From JACDDK01 sp038198445 (GTDB lineage: Bacteria > Actinomycetota > Rubrobacteria > Rubrobacterales > Rubrobacteraceae): a stretch of DNA of 11,187 nucleotides. Of the stretch, positions 1-7,389 are shown one piece after another (positions within the stretch are counted from its first letter, which is position 1; each line of letters opens with the position of its first letter). The notes under the pieces were generated by a model. The model did not search any database and was not told the DNA's origin. It saw only the letters and a list, made by a program, of their open reading frames with translations. Location: the NCBI GenBank assembly GCA_038198445.1, contig JBBPZZ010000192.1, forward strand, positions 1-11,187, read 5' to 3'. Position numbers and translations under genes: made by a program.

Positions 1-15
1 GCGGGAAGGGGAAGC

Positions 16-1359
16 ATGGATGCGAGAGGAGACAGGGGTTCGCGGACGATGCTGAGGTTGGATCGCAGGGATTTCTTGCGTCTTGGTGGAACGGGGCTCG
101 CCGGTGCCGCGCTGCTGGGTAGCGGAGCGCTGGCCGGGTGCGGTGGTGGGGAGGAGGGCGGTAGCGGGACCGTTACTTACGCCGAGGGGCCGGATGATAC
201 GGGTACGCTTCAGAAGCTCATTGACGGCTTCAACAAGAAGTACAAGGGCAAGTACACGGCCAAGCATCGAGAGATGCCCGCGGATACCCAGTCGTATTTC
301 GACAGGCTCAGGACAGAGCTACAGGCCGGGAGCAGCGACATAGACGTGATCGCGGGCGACGTAATCTGGCCCGCGCAGCTCGCCTCCAACGGTTGGCTCA
401 TGGACCTCTCCAAACGGTTCACCAAAGACTTTCAGAACAAGTTCATAAAGGGCAACGTCGAGTCGAACGTTTATAAGGGAAAGGTCTGGGGAGTCCCGTT
501 CGTGACGGGGGCTGGCCTGATCTACTACCGCAAGGACCTCCTGGAGAAGAGCGGCTTCTCCGGCCCGCCGGAGACCTGGGACGAACTGAAGCAGATGGCG
601 TTGAAGGTAAAGAAAGACTCGGGAACGAAGTTCGGCTTCGTCTTCGAGGGCGCCAACTACGAGGGCGGGGTCGTCAACGGCATGGAGTACATCTGGACCA
701 GCGGCGGCGACATCCTGAAGGGCGACAAGGTCGCCATAGACTCTCCGGAGGCCGTAGCCGGGCTCGCCACCTACCGGTCCATGATCTCCGACGGCGTGAC
801 CACCCAGGCGATAACCACCTACAAGGAAGAAGAAGCCCAGGGCGCTTTCCTGCGGGGCGACGCCGTGTTCATGCGTAACTGGTCCTACGTCTACGCGCTT
901 ACCTCCGACCCGGCGCAGTCCAAGATAAAGCCGGAGCAGGTCGGGCTTTCGACCTTGCCCGTGGCGAGAAAAGACATCCCGGTCTCCAGCGCCCTCGGCG
1001 CGACGAACCTTTACGTAAACGCCACGAGCAAGAACGCGGATGGCGCGTGGGCTTTGATCCAATACTTCACCGCCCCCGAGCAGCAGAAGATGCGCGCCAT
1101 GGAAGGCGCCCGTCTGCCCGTTACTAAAGTCTCCTACGAGGACGAGGAACTTCTGAAAAAGATACCGGTCATGAAGCTCGGCAAGGAGGCTTTGAAGAGC
1201 GCCCGGCCCCGGCCAGTCTCGCCATACTACTCGGACATGTCGCTCAAGATGGCCGAGGAATTCGTCGCCGTCCTCAAAGGTGATGTCGAGCCGGAGCAGG
1301 CCGTAAAGAAGCTCCAGAGCGAGCTGCAAAGTATCGTCGAGCAGGGAAAGAACGCCTGA
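16..1359 (+). CDS. ABC transporter substrate-binding lipoprotein (family 1, sugar type)
   Basis: This is probably the extracellular sugar-binding component of an ABC importer, anchored to the outer face of the membrane. The 447-residue product begins with a twin-arginine export signal (DRRDFLR, residues 16-22), a hydrophobic stretch and a lipobox (LAGC, with Cys42 as the expected lipidated residue). The mature part has the length and character of family 1 solute-binding proteins of the maltose/trehalose class, including a DVIAGDVIWPAQLA-like stretch near residue 110 and MEYIWTSGGDIL near 223. The start at 16 has a purine-rich site (GAAGGGG) just upstream. An alternative ATG at 49 would give a shorter n-region and keep the Tat motif. 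No permease or ATPase follows, so these either lie before the window or the gene is an orphan. The exact sugar cannot be read from the sequence. Confidence 0.93.
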   Translation: MDARGDRGSRTMLRLDRRDFLRLGGTGLAGAALLGSGALAGCGGGEEGGSGTVTYAEGPDDTGTLQKLIDGFNKKYKGKYTAKHREMPADTQSYFDRLRTELQAGSSDIDVIAGDVIWPAQLASNGWLMDLSKRFTKDFQNKFIKGNVESNVYKGKVWGVPFVTGAGLIYYRKDLLEKSGFSGPPETWDELKQMALKVKKDSGTKFGFVFEGANYEGGVVNGMEYIWTSGGDILKGDKVAIDSPEAVAGLATYRSMISDGVTTQAITTYKEEEAQGAFLRGDAVFMRNWSYVYALTSDPAQSKIKPEQVGLSTLPVARKDIPVSSALGATNLYVNATSKNADGAWALIQYFTAPEQQKMRAMEGARLPVTKVSYEDEELLKKIPVMKLGKEALKSARPRPVSPYYSDMSLKMAEEFVAVLKGDVEPEQAVKKLQSELQSIVEQGKNA

Positions 1360-1486
1360 AACGCCGGCTGGTCTCACTGGTATTCGAGGGCTGAGGTCTT
1401 GTTCCTCGCGGAAAATTAGACGGCGCTGTTTGGAGAGATGCGGGCAGGGGGAAACTAACGCGCAGTCAAACAAAAGGAGACTCGCC

Positions 1487-2041
1487 ATGGCCAAACTAAC
1501 TAACGCCGCCTGGATCGCCCATAACCTGGGGATCGGTGCCAGTTTCGGAGGAACACTCTTCGGCAAGTTCGCCCTCAACCCGAAGCTTGATGTCCTGAGC
1601 TCCGAGCCCGACCGGGGTAAAATCCTCAACGCCGCCTGGAACCGCTACAACGTGGTCAACGTGGTCTCCTTCGGCACGGCGGCCCTGACCTGGTTCGTCG
1701 GCCGGGCCGGCATCTCGGGAGAGTCCATCGACGAAGACGCCCGCAACCTCGTGCTCGCCAAGGATGCGCTGTTCATCGCCGCGGCCTTGACGGGGCTAGC
1801 CAGCACAATCAGCGGGCTCGCGCTCGCCCGCCAGGCCCCCGACGGCGCGGTCCCGATAGAGTCCGGTACTACGCCCTCCTCCCAGACACCCGAAGATGCG
1901 GCCAAACTCCTGCGCCGGGTCAACGTGCTGGGTAACGTGAACCTCGCGCTCGTAGGCGGCATCGGAGCGATCACGACGATCCTCTCGCAGAAGGCCGGCC
2001 AGTCCACCAAGTGGAGCGCCGTGTCCCGTTTTCTTCCGTAG
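1487..2041 (+). CDS. Unrecognised four-helix membrane protein
   Basis: I do not recognise this 184-residue protein. It has four likely membrane helices, at about residues 8-30, 55-72, 92-114 and 147-167, with a polar segment at 115-145 between the last two. Two stretches look alike: NAAW at residue 6 and NAAWNRYNVVNVVSFG at 48-63, each leading into a Gly/Ala-rich helix, so an internal duplication is possible. The frame is open from 1430, but the ATG at 1487 is chosen because AGGAG sits seven bases upstream, while the earlier ATG has no comparable site. It lies 127 bp after the binding-protein gene and 55 bp before the phosphoesterase gene, so it could be co-transcribed with the latter. Base composition and codon use match the neighbours. 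Coding status is well supported; function is unknown. Confidence 0.85.
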   Translation: MAKLTNAAWIAHNLGIGASFGGTLFGKFALNPKLDVLSSEPDRGKILNAAWNRYNVVNVVSFGTAALTWFVGRAGISGESIDEDARNLVLAKDALFIAAALTGLASTISGLALARQAPDGAVPIESGTTPSSQTPEDAAKLLRRVNVLGNVNLALVGGIGAITTILSQKAGQSTKWSAVSRFLP

Positions 2042-2096
2042 GCGGTATCTAGAGGACGCAGAGGGAGCCCGTGAACCGTGGGCTCTCTCGAACGTC

Positions 2097-2933
2097 TTGC
2101 GAACAATAACGACCCAGAGGCGCGTTCTCTGGGGGACGGCGGTACTGGTCGCGGGTGGGAGCTTTTATGCCCGCGAGATCGAGCCTCGCTGGTTGGAGAC
2201 CAGCAATATAGAGATTACCCTGCCGCGGCTGGACTCTGGGTTCGACGGTGACAAAATCGTCCAGATCGGAGACATCCATCTCGACGACTGGACGAAGCCC
2301 GAGCGTCTGAAAAAAGTAATGTGGACGGTCAACGAGCAGCGCCCGGACCTAATCGCAATCATGGGAGATTTCGCGAGCTACTCGGCCAAAAAGCTCGACA
2401 CGCGGCAGCTCACCGAAGCCCTGACTCTACTCTCCGCCCGCGACGGCGTGGTGGCGGTGCTGGGCAACCACGACTACCTGACGGGCGCCGGGCTGATTCG
2501 GCGCTGTATCCGGGAGAGCGGGATCAAGTTGCTCGACAACGACGCTCTGGCGCTGAGGCGGGCCGACGCCGGACTATACGTCGCCGGGGTGGACGACGTG
2601 ATGGAGGGAAGGAGCCGGCTGGACCTGGTGCTGGAGAAGCTGCCGGCGGAGGGCGCGGCAATTTTACTGGCCCACGAACCGGACTTCGCCGACGTAGTCG
2701 CCGCGACCGGGCGCTTCGATCTGCAACTCTCCGGTCACTCCCACGGTGGACAGGTCAGGCTCCCACTACTCACGCGCCTGGTCCTGCCGCCCTACGCGCG
2801 ACGTTATCCGGGCGGCCTCTACGAAGTGGGAGGTATGGCGCTCTACACGAACAGGGGCCTCGGGTTCGTAAATGCGCGCCTCCGCTTCCTTTGCCGCCCG
2901 GAGATCACCGTCCTCACCCTCCGCTCACCATAG
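2097..2933 (+). CDS. Membrane-anchored metallophosphoesterase, YkuE-like
   Basis: This is a calcineurin-like metallophosphoesterase with the full set of metal-binding motifs in order: GDIH (Asp59, His61), GDF (Asp91), GNHD (Asn124, His125), AHEPD (His193) and GHSHGG (His214, His216). These bind a dinuclear metal centre that hydrolyses phosphoester bonds. The N-terminus (about residues 10-24) is a short hydrophobic segment that probably anchors the enzyme with its catalytic domain outside, as in the YkuE-like group, whose members often act on cell-envelope or lipid substrates such as UDP-diacylglucosamine. The 278-residue length fits. The start is TTG at 2097. No in-frame ATG or GTG lies just upstream and the ribosome site is weak, so the exact start is less certain than the function. 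The substrate is not determined. Confidence 0.92.
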   Translation: MRTITTQRRVLWGTAVLVAGGSFYAREIEPRWLETSNIEITLPRLDSGFDGDKIVQIGDIHLDDWTKPERLKKVMWTVNEQRPDLIAIMGDFASYSAKKLDTRQLTEALTLLSARDGVVAVLGNHDYLTGAGLIRRCIRESGIKLLDNDALALRRADAGLYVAGVDDVMEGRSRLDLVLEKLPAEGAAILLAHEPDFADVVAATGRFDLQLSGHSHGGQVRLPLLTRLVLPPYARRYPGGLYEVGGMALYTNRGLGFVNARLRFLCRPEITVLTLRSP

Positions 2934-3129
2934 CGTCAGAGTTGGTATTTGAAGGTGAAGCGAGGGCAGGCTCACAGACTTCACGCGGAAGTCCCGGTAG
3001 CGTGAGAGTATGGCAAGGTAGGATGGCTTCTGGTCGACATGCTGGCCGCAGACGGAGCTACACGACGTAGAATCGGACGGTGCAGAGCGGGGTCGGTAGA
3101 GAACCAGGAGGTCCTGGGTGGCGTCGCTT

Positions 3130-4284
3130 CTACCTGCCGTTCACGAGTCTTTTGACGATCTGACGTGCCGCCGCTTCTCCGTCGCGTACCAGGACTTCGT
3201 AGAGTGCGATCTGGCCGACCTGCGCGTACACGTAGTTTTTCAACTGGTTGAACTCTAGCCCGTGGGGTGATGGAATCCCATACTCCTCGCGGGCCATGTC
3301 CTCTAGGAGCGGGTAGGTGTATTTGTGGGCGGCGCCGGCGGTGTAGGGCCAGTTCATGTCCGAGAGGTGGCAGTTCCAGATCTCGATAGTCTGGGGCGGC
3401 AGGACGTACTCACCCTCGGCCTCACCGGGTTCGAGTACCCCGGCCTCGACCGGATCTCGCTGGGCCAGGATCGCGCCGGCGTGCAGGAACTTCATCACCC
3501 AGTCGTAACCCGGCCACGACATCCGGGTCTCCTTGCCATCCTCGGTCAGATCCGGCGCCCCGAAAGCATGAGCCGCGGCCACCCCGACCACCAACTCGGG
3601 AGGCGCCCCGCGGTGCAGCATCTCCGCCGTTACGTAGACGTCGTGGGTGTGCATATTTCCACCGAAAGTCCGCGGCTCTATCCCGTAGGAGCCATCCTCA
3701 TTCCAGTAGTAGAGCCAGGCTTTCGGGTACTCATGGATGCACAGTCCCGCGACAGCCAGGTCCCGGTCCACCGGAACCCCGAAGTGCTCCCGGTAGAGCA
3801 TGGTGTGGTATTCGCTCAGGCGGCAGTTCACGGCGCAGGTAATCGCCATCCCGCCGGGATGCGGATTGTACAGATCCTCGTGGCTCTGCGGCGCCGCCAC
3901 GTAGGGTTGGGGTTCGTCGGGATGTGGCGGGAAGAGATCATCGACGTCGTCTTCCCTGGACATGTAGCCGAATCTTGCCAGCTCGTCGCGGATGGCCTCA
4001 CGGTCGGACCTCTCGGGGTAGAGCTCCATGAAGGTGACCCTGGTATCCTTGAGGATGCTGAGCATGAGGTTTCCGTAGGCTTCGTTCTGCAGCGACAAGG
4101 CCATGCTCATGAGCTCCTGGTAAGAGCTCGTCACCAGCGCGGAGTTTTGCGCGATCTCCATCGGCGTCATCTTCGCCACGTCCGACAGGGCCAGAGCCTG
4201 AGGAAGTGTCTCCTCTAGCGCCCCGGCGAAAGGCGCAAAGGCGCCCCCGACTCCCAAACCGGCCCGTCCCATATCCTGCTGCAT
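3130..4284 (-). CDS. Unknown 384-residue protein rich in His/Cys/Asp
   Basis: I do not recognise this family. The start is well supported by GGAGG five bases before the ATG. The product is soluble, with no signal peptide or membrane helix. Residues 1-105 look mainly helical. Possible metal ligands cluster later: NPHPGG (His142), CAVNC (Cys150, Cys154), LCIHEYPK (Cys182, His184), MHTHDVYVTAEML (His212, His214, Asp215), AAAHAFGAPD (His239, Asp245) and WNCHLSDMNWP (Cys305, His306). The THD-to-AAAH spacing of about 25 residues recalls the helix pair of HD-domain hydrolases, but the second His is followed by Ala rather than Asp, so this is only a resemblance. Aromatic-rich stretches (KAWLYYWNED, 188-197) may line a pocket. 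It stands alone, divergent from the SDR-type gene. A metalloenzyme is an inference. Confidence 0.88.
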   Translation of the reverse strand: MQQDMGRAGLGVGGAFAPFAGALEETLPQALALSDVAKMTPMEIAQNSALVTSSYQELMSMALSLQNEAYGNLMLSILKDTRVTFMELYPERSDREAIRDELARFGYMSREDDVDDLFPPHPDEPQPYVAAPQSHEDLYNPHPGGMAITCAVNCRLSEYHTMLYREHFGVPVDRDLAVAGLCIHEYPKAWLYYWNEDGSYGIEPRTFGGNMHTHDVYVTAEMLHRGAPPELVVGVAAAHAFGAPDLTEDGKETRMSWPGYDWVMKFLHAGAILAQRDPVEAGVLEPGEAEGEYVLPPQTIEIWNCHLSDMNWPYTAGAAHKYTYPLLEDMAREEYGIPSPHGLEFNQLKNYVYAQVGQIALYEVLVRDGEAAARQIVKRLVNGR

Positions 4285-4373
4285 GACCGCCTCCGTTCCC
4301 GAGATCCTCCCGTAACCCAGTTTATCGTACCCCGTGACTAGAGGATAGAAGAGCCGAGGGTAACAGGTCCGAA

Positions 4374-4402
4374 TTCACCGGCTGCTCTAACTCCGGTATA
4401 GA
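4374..4402 (+). promoter_or_regulatory. Candidate promoter for the SDR-type gene
   Basis: A -35-like hexamer TTCACC (4374-4379) and a -10-like hexamer TATAGA (4397-4402) are separated by 17 bases, the usual spacing for the housekeeping sigma factor. They lie 36 bp before the ATG at 4439, in the divergent gap between the unknown minus-strand gene and the SDR-type gene. The match is moderate and no transcript evidence exists. I could not find an equally good promoter for the minus-strand gene in the same 154-bp gap. Confidence 0.4.
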
Positions 4403-4438
4403 CTTGCGATGCTGACATCGGCCAGCAAAGGAGTCTGC

Positions 4439-5089
4439 ATGAAAGTATTGGTAGCGGGAGCGCGAGGCCAGGTGGCCCGGCCCCTCATTAGTATGCTGCT
4501 ACGGGACGGCCACGAGGTCCGTGGGCTCGTCCGTAAAGAGGAACAACTTCTGGAAGTGGAATCGGATGGCGCAGAACCCGTGCTTTGCGACCTCGAAACC
4601 GAGGACGTCGAGGGCGGCGTTGGAGAGGCTGTAGCGGCATGTGATGCCATAATCTTCGCCGCCGGGGCGGGACCTGGGAGCGGGAACGACCGCAAGGAGA
4701 CGATGGACTACGGCGGCGCCGCGAAGCTCATCGAGGCCGCGGAGAAGCACGGTGTCCGGCGCTACCTGATCCTCAGCACCACGGGCGCCGACGACCCGGA
4801 GAGCCGCGACGAGGCTATGCGCCCGTACCTGCAAGCTAAAGCCCGCGCCGACGAGCGGCTGGAGGCCAGCGGCCTCGACTACACAATCATCCAGCCCGGA
4901 AGACTCACGGACGAGGCGGGGACCGGCGGAATTGATGCGGCGGAATCGCTCGGGAGGTACGATGAGATCCCGCGTGAGGACGTGGCCCACGTATTCGCCG
5001 TCGCCCTCGAAGCGCGGAACACCTACGGCAAGAAGTTCGAGATCCTGGCCGGAGATACCCCTATCCGGGAGGCGGTCGAGGGGATCTAG
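4439..5089 (+). CDS. NAD(P)-binding atypical SDR / NmrA-like protein
   Basis: This is a Rossmann-fold protein of the atypical short-chain dehydrogenase/reductase group (YwnB/YhfK-like). The N-terminus MKVLVAGARGQVARPL has the glycine-rich nucleotide loop (Gly7, Gly10, Ala13). A second strand ends near GLVRK (29-33), where Arg32 could contact an NADP phosphate. AAGAGPG at 74-80, STTGADDP at 113-120 and YTIIQPGRL at 148-156 are typical of the family, and Tyr130-x3-Lys134 sits where a YxxxK pair is expected. Members bind NAD(P) and act as oxidoreductases or redox sensors; the substrate is usually unknown. The ATG at 4439 is preferred over one at 4409 because AGGAG lies six bases before it. The protein is 216 residues, a normal length, and appears to be transcribed alone or with the gene that follows 78 bp later. 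Confidence 0.92.
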   Translation: MKVLVAGARGQVARPLISMLLRDGHEVRGLVRKEEQLLEVESDGAEPVLCDLETEDVEGGVGEAVAACDAIIFAAGAGPGSGNDRKETMDYGGAAKLIEAAEKHGVRRYLILSTTGADDPESRDEAMRPYLQAKARADERLEASGLDYTIIQPGRLTDEAGTGGIDAAESLGRYDEIPREDVAHVFAVALEARNTYGKKFEILAGDTPIREAVEGI

Positions 5090-5167
5090 CATTCGGACGA
5101 GCTTCTCCGCCGGGAAGGGGTATCATCTCTTCGTTCTGTGTGACGTATTCGCCTGGAGGTCGAACCC

Positions 5168-5920
5168 TTGAGCGGGACTCTGCTGCTTCTGACGTCTTTT
5201 CTGGCTTCGGCGGTCGAGGCTGTTGAAGCGCTTACCATAGTGCTGGCGGTTGGGATCACGCGCGGCTGGCGGACGTCTCTAACCGGCGTCGTCCTGGCGC
5301 TCGTGGCGCTGGCCGTAGTGGTGGCGGCGCTCGGGCCGGCGCTCGTGCTCTACGTGCCGCTCGACGCGCTGCGCGTCCTGGTCGGCGCGCTCTTGCTCAT
5401 CTTCGGCTTGCAGTGGCTGCGTAAGGCGATAATGCGCGCCTCCGGCTTGAAGGCCCACCGCGACGAAGAGAGCGCTTTCCAGTCCGACGTCGCCCGGCTC
5501 TCGGGAGAGCCTGGCAAACGGAAGGCTATCGACCGGACAGGCTTCGTGCTGTCGTTCAAGGGGGTCTTTCTGGAGGGGCTGGAGGTCGCGTTCATCGTGA
5601 TCACCTTCGGCGCCAGCTCCGGCCAACTGGGCCTCAGCGCCACCGGCGCCCTGATCGCGGTGGGCCTGGTCGCGCTCGTGGGAGTCGCGGTCCACCGTCC
5701 CCTCAGCCGCGTTCCCGAGAACGTCATCAAGTTCGCCGTCGGGCTCATGCTTACCGCCTTCGGCACTTTCTGGGGCGGCGAGGGCCTCGGCATAGAGTGG
5801 GCGGCGGGCGACGCCGCGATCCCGCTGCTCGTCTTGTTCTACGGAGTGGTCGCCGCCCTGATGGTCGCGGTCATCAAGGCTCGTGGCGCGAACCACAAGA
5901 CACTGGAGCGCAAGGCGTGA
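5168..5920 (+). CDS. COG4280-like polytopic membrane protein with two ExxE repeats
   Basis: This is a 250-residue protein with about six or seven membrane helices. It is made of two similar halves. Each begins with a helix bearing a Glu-x-x-Glu motif (VEAVEA with Glu17/Glu20; LEGLEV with Glu136/Glu139) and ends with a similar helix (VLVGALLLIFG at 70-80; FAVGLMLTAFG at 189-199). A charged loop (about 90-123) joins the halves. Paired acidic motifs in a duplicated fold are known from cation transporters such as FTR1 (REGxE), GDT1/UPF0016 and TerC, so a divalent metal or proton-coupled exchanger is a reasonable inference, not shown. The start is TTG, supported by GGAGG eight bases upstream. The stop overlaps the next gene by three bases, indicating translational coupling. 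I recognise the family as the poorly characterised COG4280 membrane proteins. Confidence 0.88.
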   Translation: MSGTLLLLTSFLASAVEAVEALTIVLAVGITRGWRTSLTGVVLALVALAVVVAALGPALVLYVPLDALRVLVGALLLIFGLQWLRKAIMRASGLKAHRDEESAFQSDVARLSGEPGKRKAIDRTGFVLSFKGVFLEGLEVAFIVITFGASSGQLGLSATGALIAVGLVALVGVAVHRPLSRVPENVIKFAVGLMLTAFGTFWGGEGLGIEWAAGDAAIPLLVLFYGVVAALMVAVIKARGANHKTLERKA

Positions 5921-6111
5921 AGTGGTTGTCCGGGTTCGGCCGTTTCTGGTACGACTTCATCGTAGGTGACTCGGCGGCGCTGGCCGTGGGTGGGGTCGCC
6001 GCGCTTTTTCTGGGATGGCTCACGCTGGAGATGGGCGGGTCCGCGCTGGCGCAGGTATTGTTGCCGCTGGTAGTCGTCGTGACGCTGGCGGTCAGTCTCC
6101 TCCGCCGCTAG
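5917..6111 (+). CDS. Small two-helix membrane protein coupled to the ExxE permease
   Basis: A 64-residue protein that starts at GTG (5917) inside the stop of the permease gene (GTGA overlap), the classic sign of translational coupling. It has a short amphipathic N-terminus with aromatic residues (WLSGFGRFWYDFIVGD, residues 3-18), then two hydrophobic helices at about 19-36 and 44-62, ending in LLRR. The same frame stays open upstream to 5797, but that part lies inside the permease gene and is not expected to be used. The coupling and membrane nature suggest an accessory subunit or stabilising partner of the permease; this is inference. I do not recognise a named family. Confidence 0.75.
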   Translation: MKWLSGFGRFWYDFIVGDSAALAVGGVAALFLGWLTLEMGGSALAQVLLPLVVVVTLAVSLLRR

Positions 6112-6205
6112 CGAGCCGGAACTGGATCACTCCACCCTGTCCGCGCGGTCCTGGAGAAGCTCTCGGAGGGCGGCGCGAGCCTCCCCGACTCTTCCGGTCT
6201 CGCGA

Positions 6206-6658
6206 TCAGGCTTCCTGGCTGCTCTGGTCTACGAGACGGGCTTCGATCAGCGTCTCGGAGTTCAGCGTCCGGTGGACCGGGCACATGTTTGCGATGTTCA
6301 GAAGCTTCTCCCGCTGCCCTTCGTCCAGCGGGCCTTCCAACTCCAGATCCAGCTCCAGGTGGTCTATCCGGCCGCTCTCCGTCTCGCACTCCGCGCAGTC
6401 TCTGGCATGGATCTTCTGGTGGTTCAGCCGGACGGTCACCGCTTTCAGAGGCCAACTCTTCCGGTCGGCGTACATACGCACGGTCATCGCTGTGCAGGCT
6501 CCCAGAGCGCCTACGAGGTAGTCGTAGGGAGTCGGTCCTTCGTCCGTGCCGCCGAAGTTGGCGGGCTCGTCGGCCACCAGAGTGTAGCCGTCAGCCGATA
6601 TCTCCGTCCGCAGCCCATCCGCAATGTGTACCGTCACCCTGTTGTCCGTCTTCTGCAT
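6206..6658 (-). CDS. OsmC-family redox protein
   Basis: A 150-residue OsmC/Ohr-superfamily protein, cytoplasmic and probably a homodimer. The family uses two cysteines to reduce peroxides or to handle reactive thiol compounds; here they are Cys55 (GALGACTAMTVRMYAD) and Cys126 (NMCPVHRTL). The opening part up to GPTPYDYLVGALG matches the OsmC core. An extra HARDCAEC segment (His84, Cys88, Cys91) is typical of one OsmC subfamily and might bind a metal. This subfamily differs from classical organic hydroperoxide reductases, and its physiological substrate is uncertain. The start is firm: AAAGGAGGAG lies directly upstream of the ATG at 6658. The gene is convergent with the permease pair and follows a minus-strand membrane-protein gene after 163 bp that contain an inverted repeat. 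Confidence 0.93.
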   Translation of the reverse strand: MQKTDNRVTVHIADGLRTEISADGYTLVADEPANFGGTDEGPTPYDYLVGALGACTAMTVRMYADRKSWPLKAVTVRLNHQKIHARDCAECETESGRIDHLELDLELEGPLDEGQREKLLNIANMCPVHRTLNSETLIEARLVDQSSQEA

Positions 6659-6716
6659 CGCTCCTCCTTTATGTTATTGACCTGATATCTTCGACCTCCC
6701 TGGCAGGAAGTGTGAA

Positions 6717-6759
6717 CGTCTGTAGCCCGGTGCTCTTCGCAAGTACCAGGCTACAGACG
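6717..6759. repeat. 11-bp perfect inverted repeat with 21-nt loop
   Basis: The arms CGTCTGTAGCC (6717-6727) and GGCTACAGACG (6749-6759) are perfectly complementary. Inside them, after one mismatch, GGT and ACC can pair further. The element lies between the stop of the membrane-protein gene (6822) and the start of the OsmC gene (6658), both on the minus strand. It may be a transcription terminator for the upstream gene, but neither strand has a clear T tract after the stem. An operator or a dispersed palindromic element is also possible. Confidence 0.6.
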
Positions 6760-6821
6760 CCGGACGCTTTATCTGACCGCTGCGTACAGTCGGTGTCTAT
6801 CGTTCCCGGTGTCCTGGCACT

Positions 6822-7331
6822 CTACTCCCGCTCTCCGCCGGCGCGGAGCGCGATCAGCAGTCCGAGCGCCGTGCCGAAGAAGAACGTATGCGCGACGAAC
6901 TGCACCGGCACGGCGGCGCTCTGGAACCAGGGGAAGGCGATGGGCGCGATCACGTAGAAGTTCACGATCCAGAGCACCAATCCAAACACGGTGGCGGCCC
7001 CGACCAGCGCCCCCCGGCTCCGGCGCAGGGCGCCGGTCAGCCCGACGATGGCGCCGAATATAGAGCCGAATATCGCCGAGTTGATAAAGTGGATGATAAG
7101 CGCCACCGGTAGCACGGTGGCGATGCCTATCGACGACTGCGGAGGAAGTGCTCCCTGGCCCAGAGCGATCGCGCCGATCATCCGCGGCGGTCCGAATGGA
7201 CTGGGTCCGGCGATGCCGGCAAACACCATCTCGAATACCAGAAAGACCAACCCGCCGATCAAACCCGCGAGCAGGCCGGATAGGGTCCAACTCCTGATCC
7301 CCGAACGGCTCTCTTGTCTTACCTCATCCAT
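6822..7331 (-). CDS. Four-helix integral membrane protein, function unknown
   Basis: A 169-residue membrane protein with a short charged N-terminus and four predicted helices at about 16-41, 70-100, 107-131 and 144-163. Visible motifs include ALIIHFINSAIFGSIFG (His81), FPWFQ (133-137) and QFVAHTFFFGTALG (His148). The FPWF...AHxFFFG pattern recalls small conserved membrane proteins of unknown function found widely in bacteria; I can give no named function. The ATG at 7331 is chosen because AGAGGAG lies five bases upstream; a start at 7358 would lack a ribosome site. It is transcribed towards the OsmC gene, with 163 bp and an inverted repeat between them. Its promoter should lie in the 164-bp gap after the sulfite oxidase-like gene. 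Confidence 0.85.
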   Translation of the reverse strand: MDEVRQESRSGIRSWTLSGLLAGLIGGLVFLVFEMVFAGIAGPSPFGPPRMIGAIALGQGALPPQSSIGIATVLPVALIIHFINSAIFGSIFGAIVGLTGALRRSRGALVGAATVFGLVLWIVNFYVIAPIAFPWFQSAAVPVQFVAHTFFFGTALGLLIALRAGGERE

Positions 7332-7389
7332 GCTTACTCCTCTTTGCTTTGCTTGCAACCCCTACACTTACACCGACTACACGCAACAC

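Noticed and set aside
319..1629. Long open frame (436 codons) on the minus strand
   Set aside because: It lies opposite the clearly coding binding-protein gene, has Leu/Arg/Asp/His-rich shadow composition and no recognisable domain. Long antisense frames are expected in GC-rich DNA.
2321..3070. Open frame of 249 codons on the plus strand
   Set aside because: It overlaps the metallophosphoesterase gene in another frame and is an Arg/Gly/Pro-rich shadow.
3103..3118. Palindrome CCAGGAGGTCCTGG as a terminator
   Set aside because: The loop would be only two bases and there is no T tract; it lies in the 196-bp convergent gap, where I see no convincing terminator.
3325..4218. Open frame of 297 codons on the plus strand
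   Set aside because: It is antisense to the unknown minus-strand gene, which has the better ribosome site and motif content.
6112..6205. Terminator in the convergent gap between the small membrane gene and OsmC
   Set aside because: Only a five-base GGAGG/CCTCC stem without a T tract is visible.
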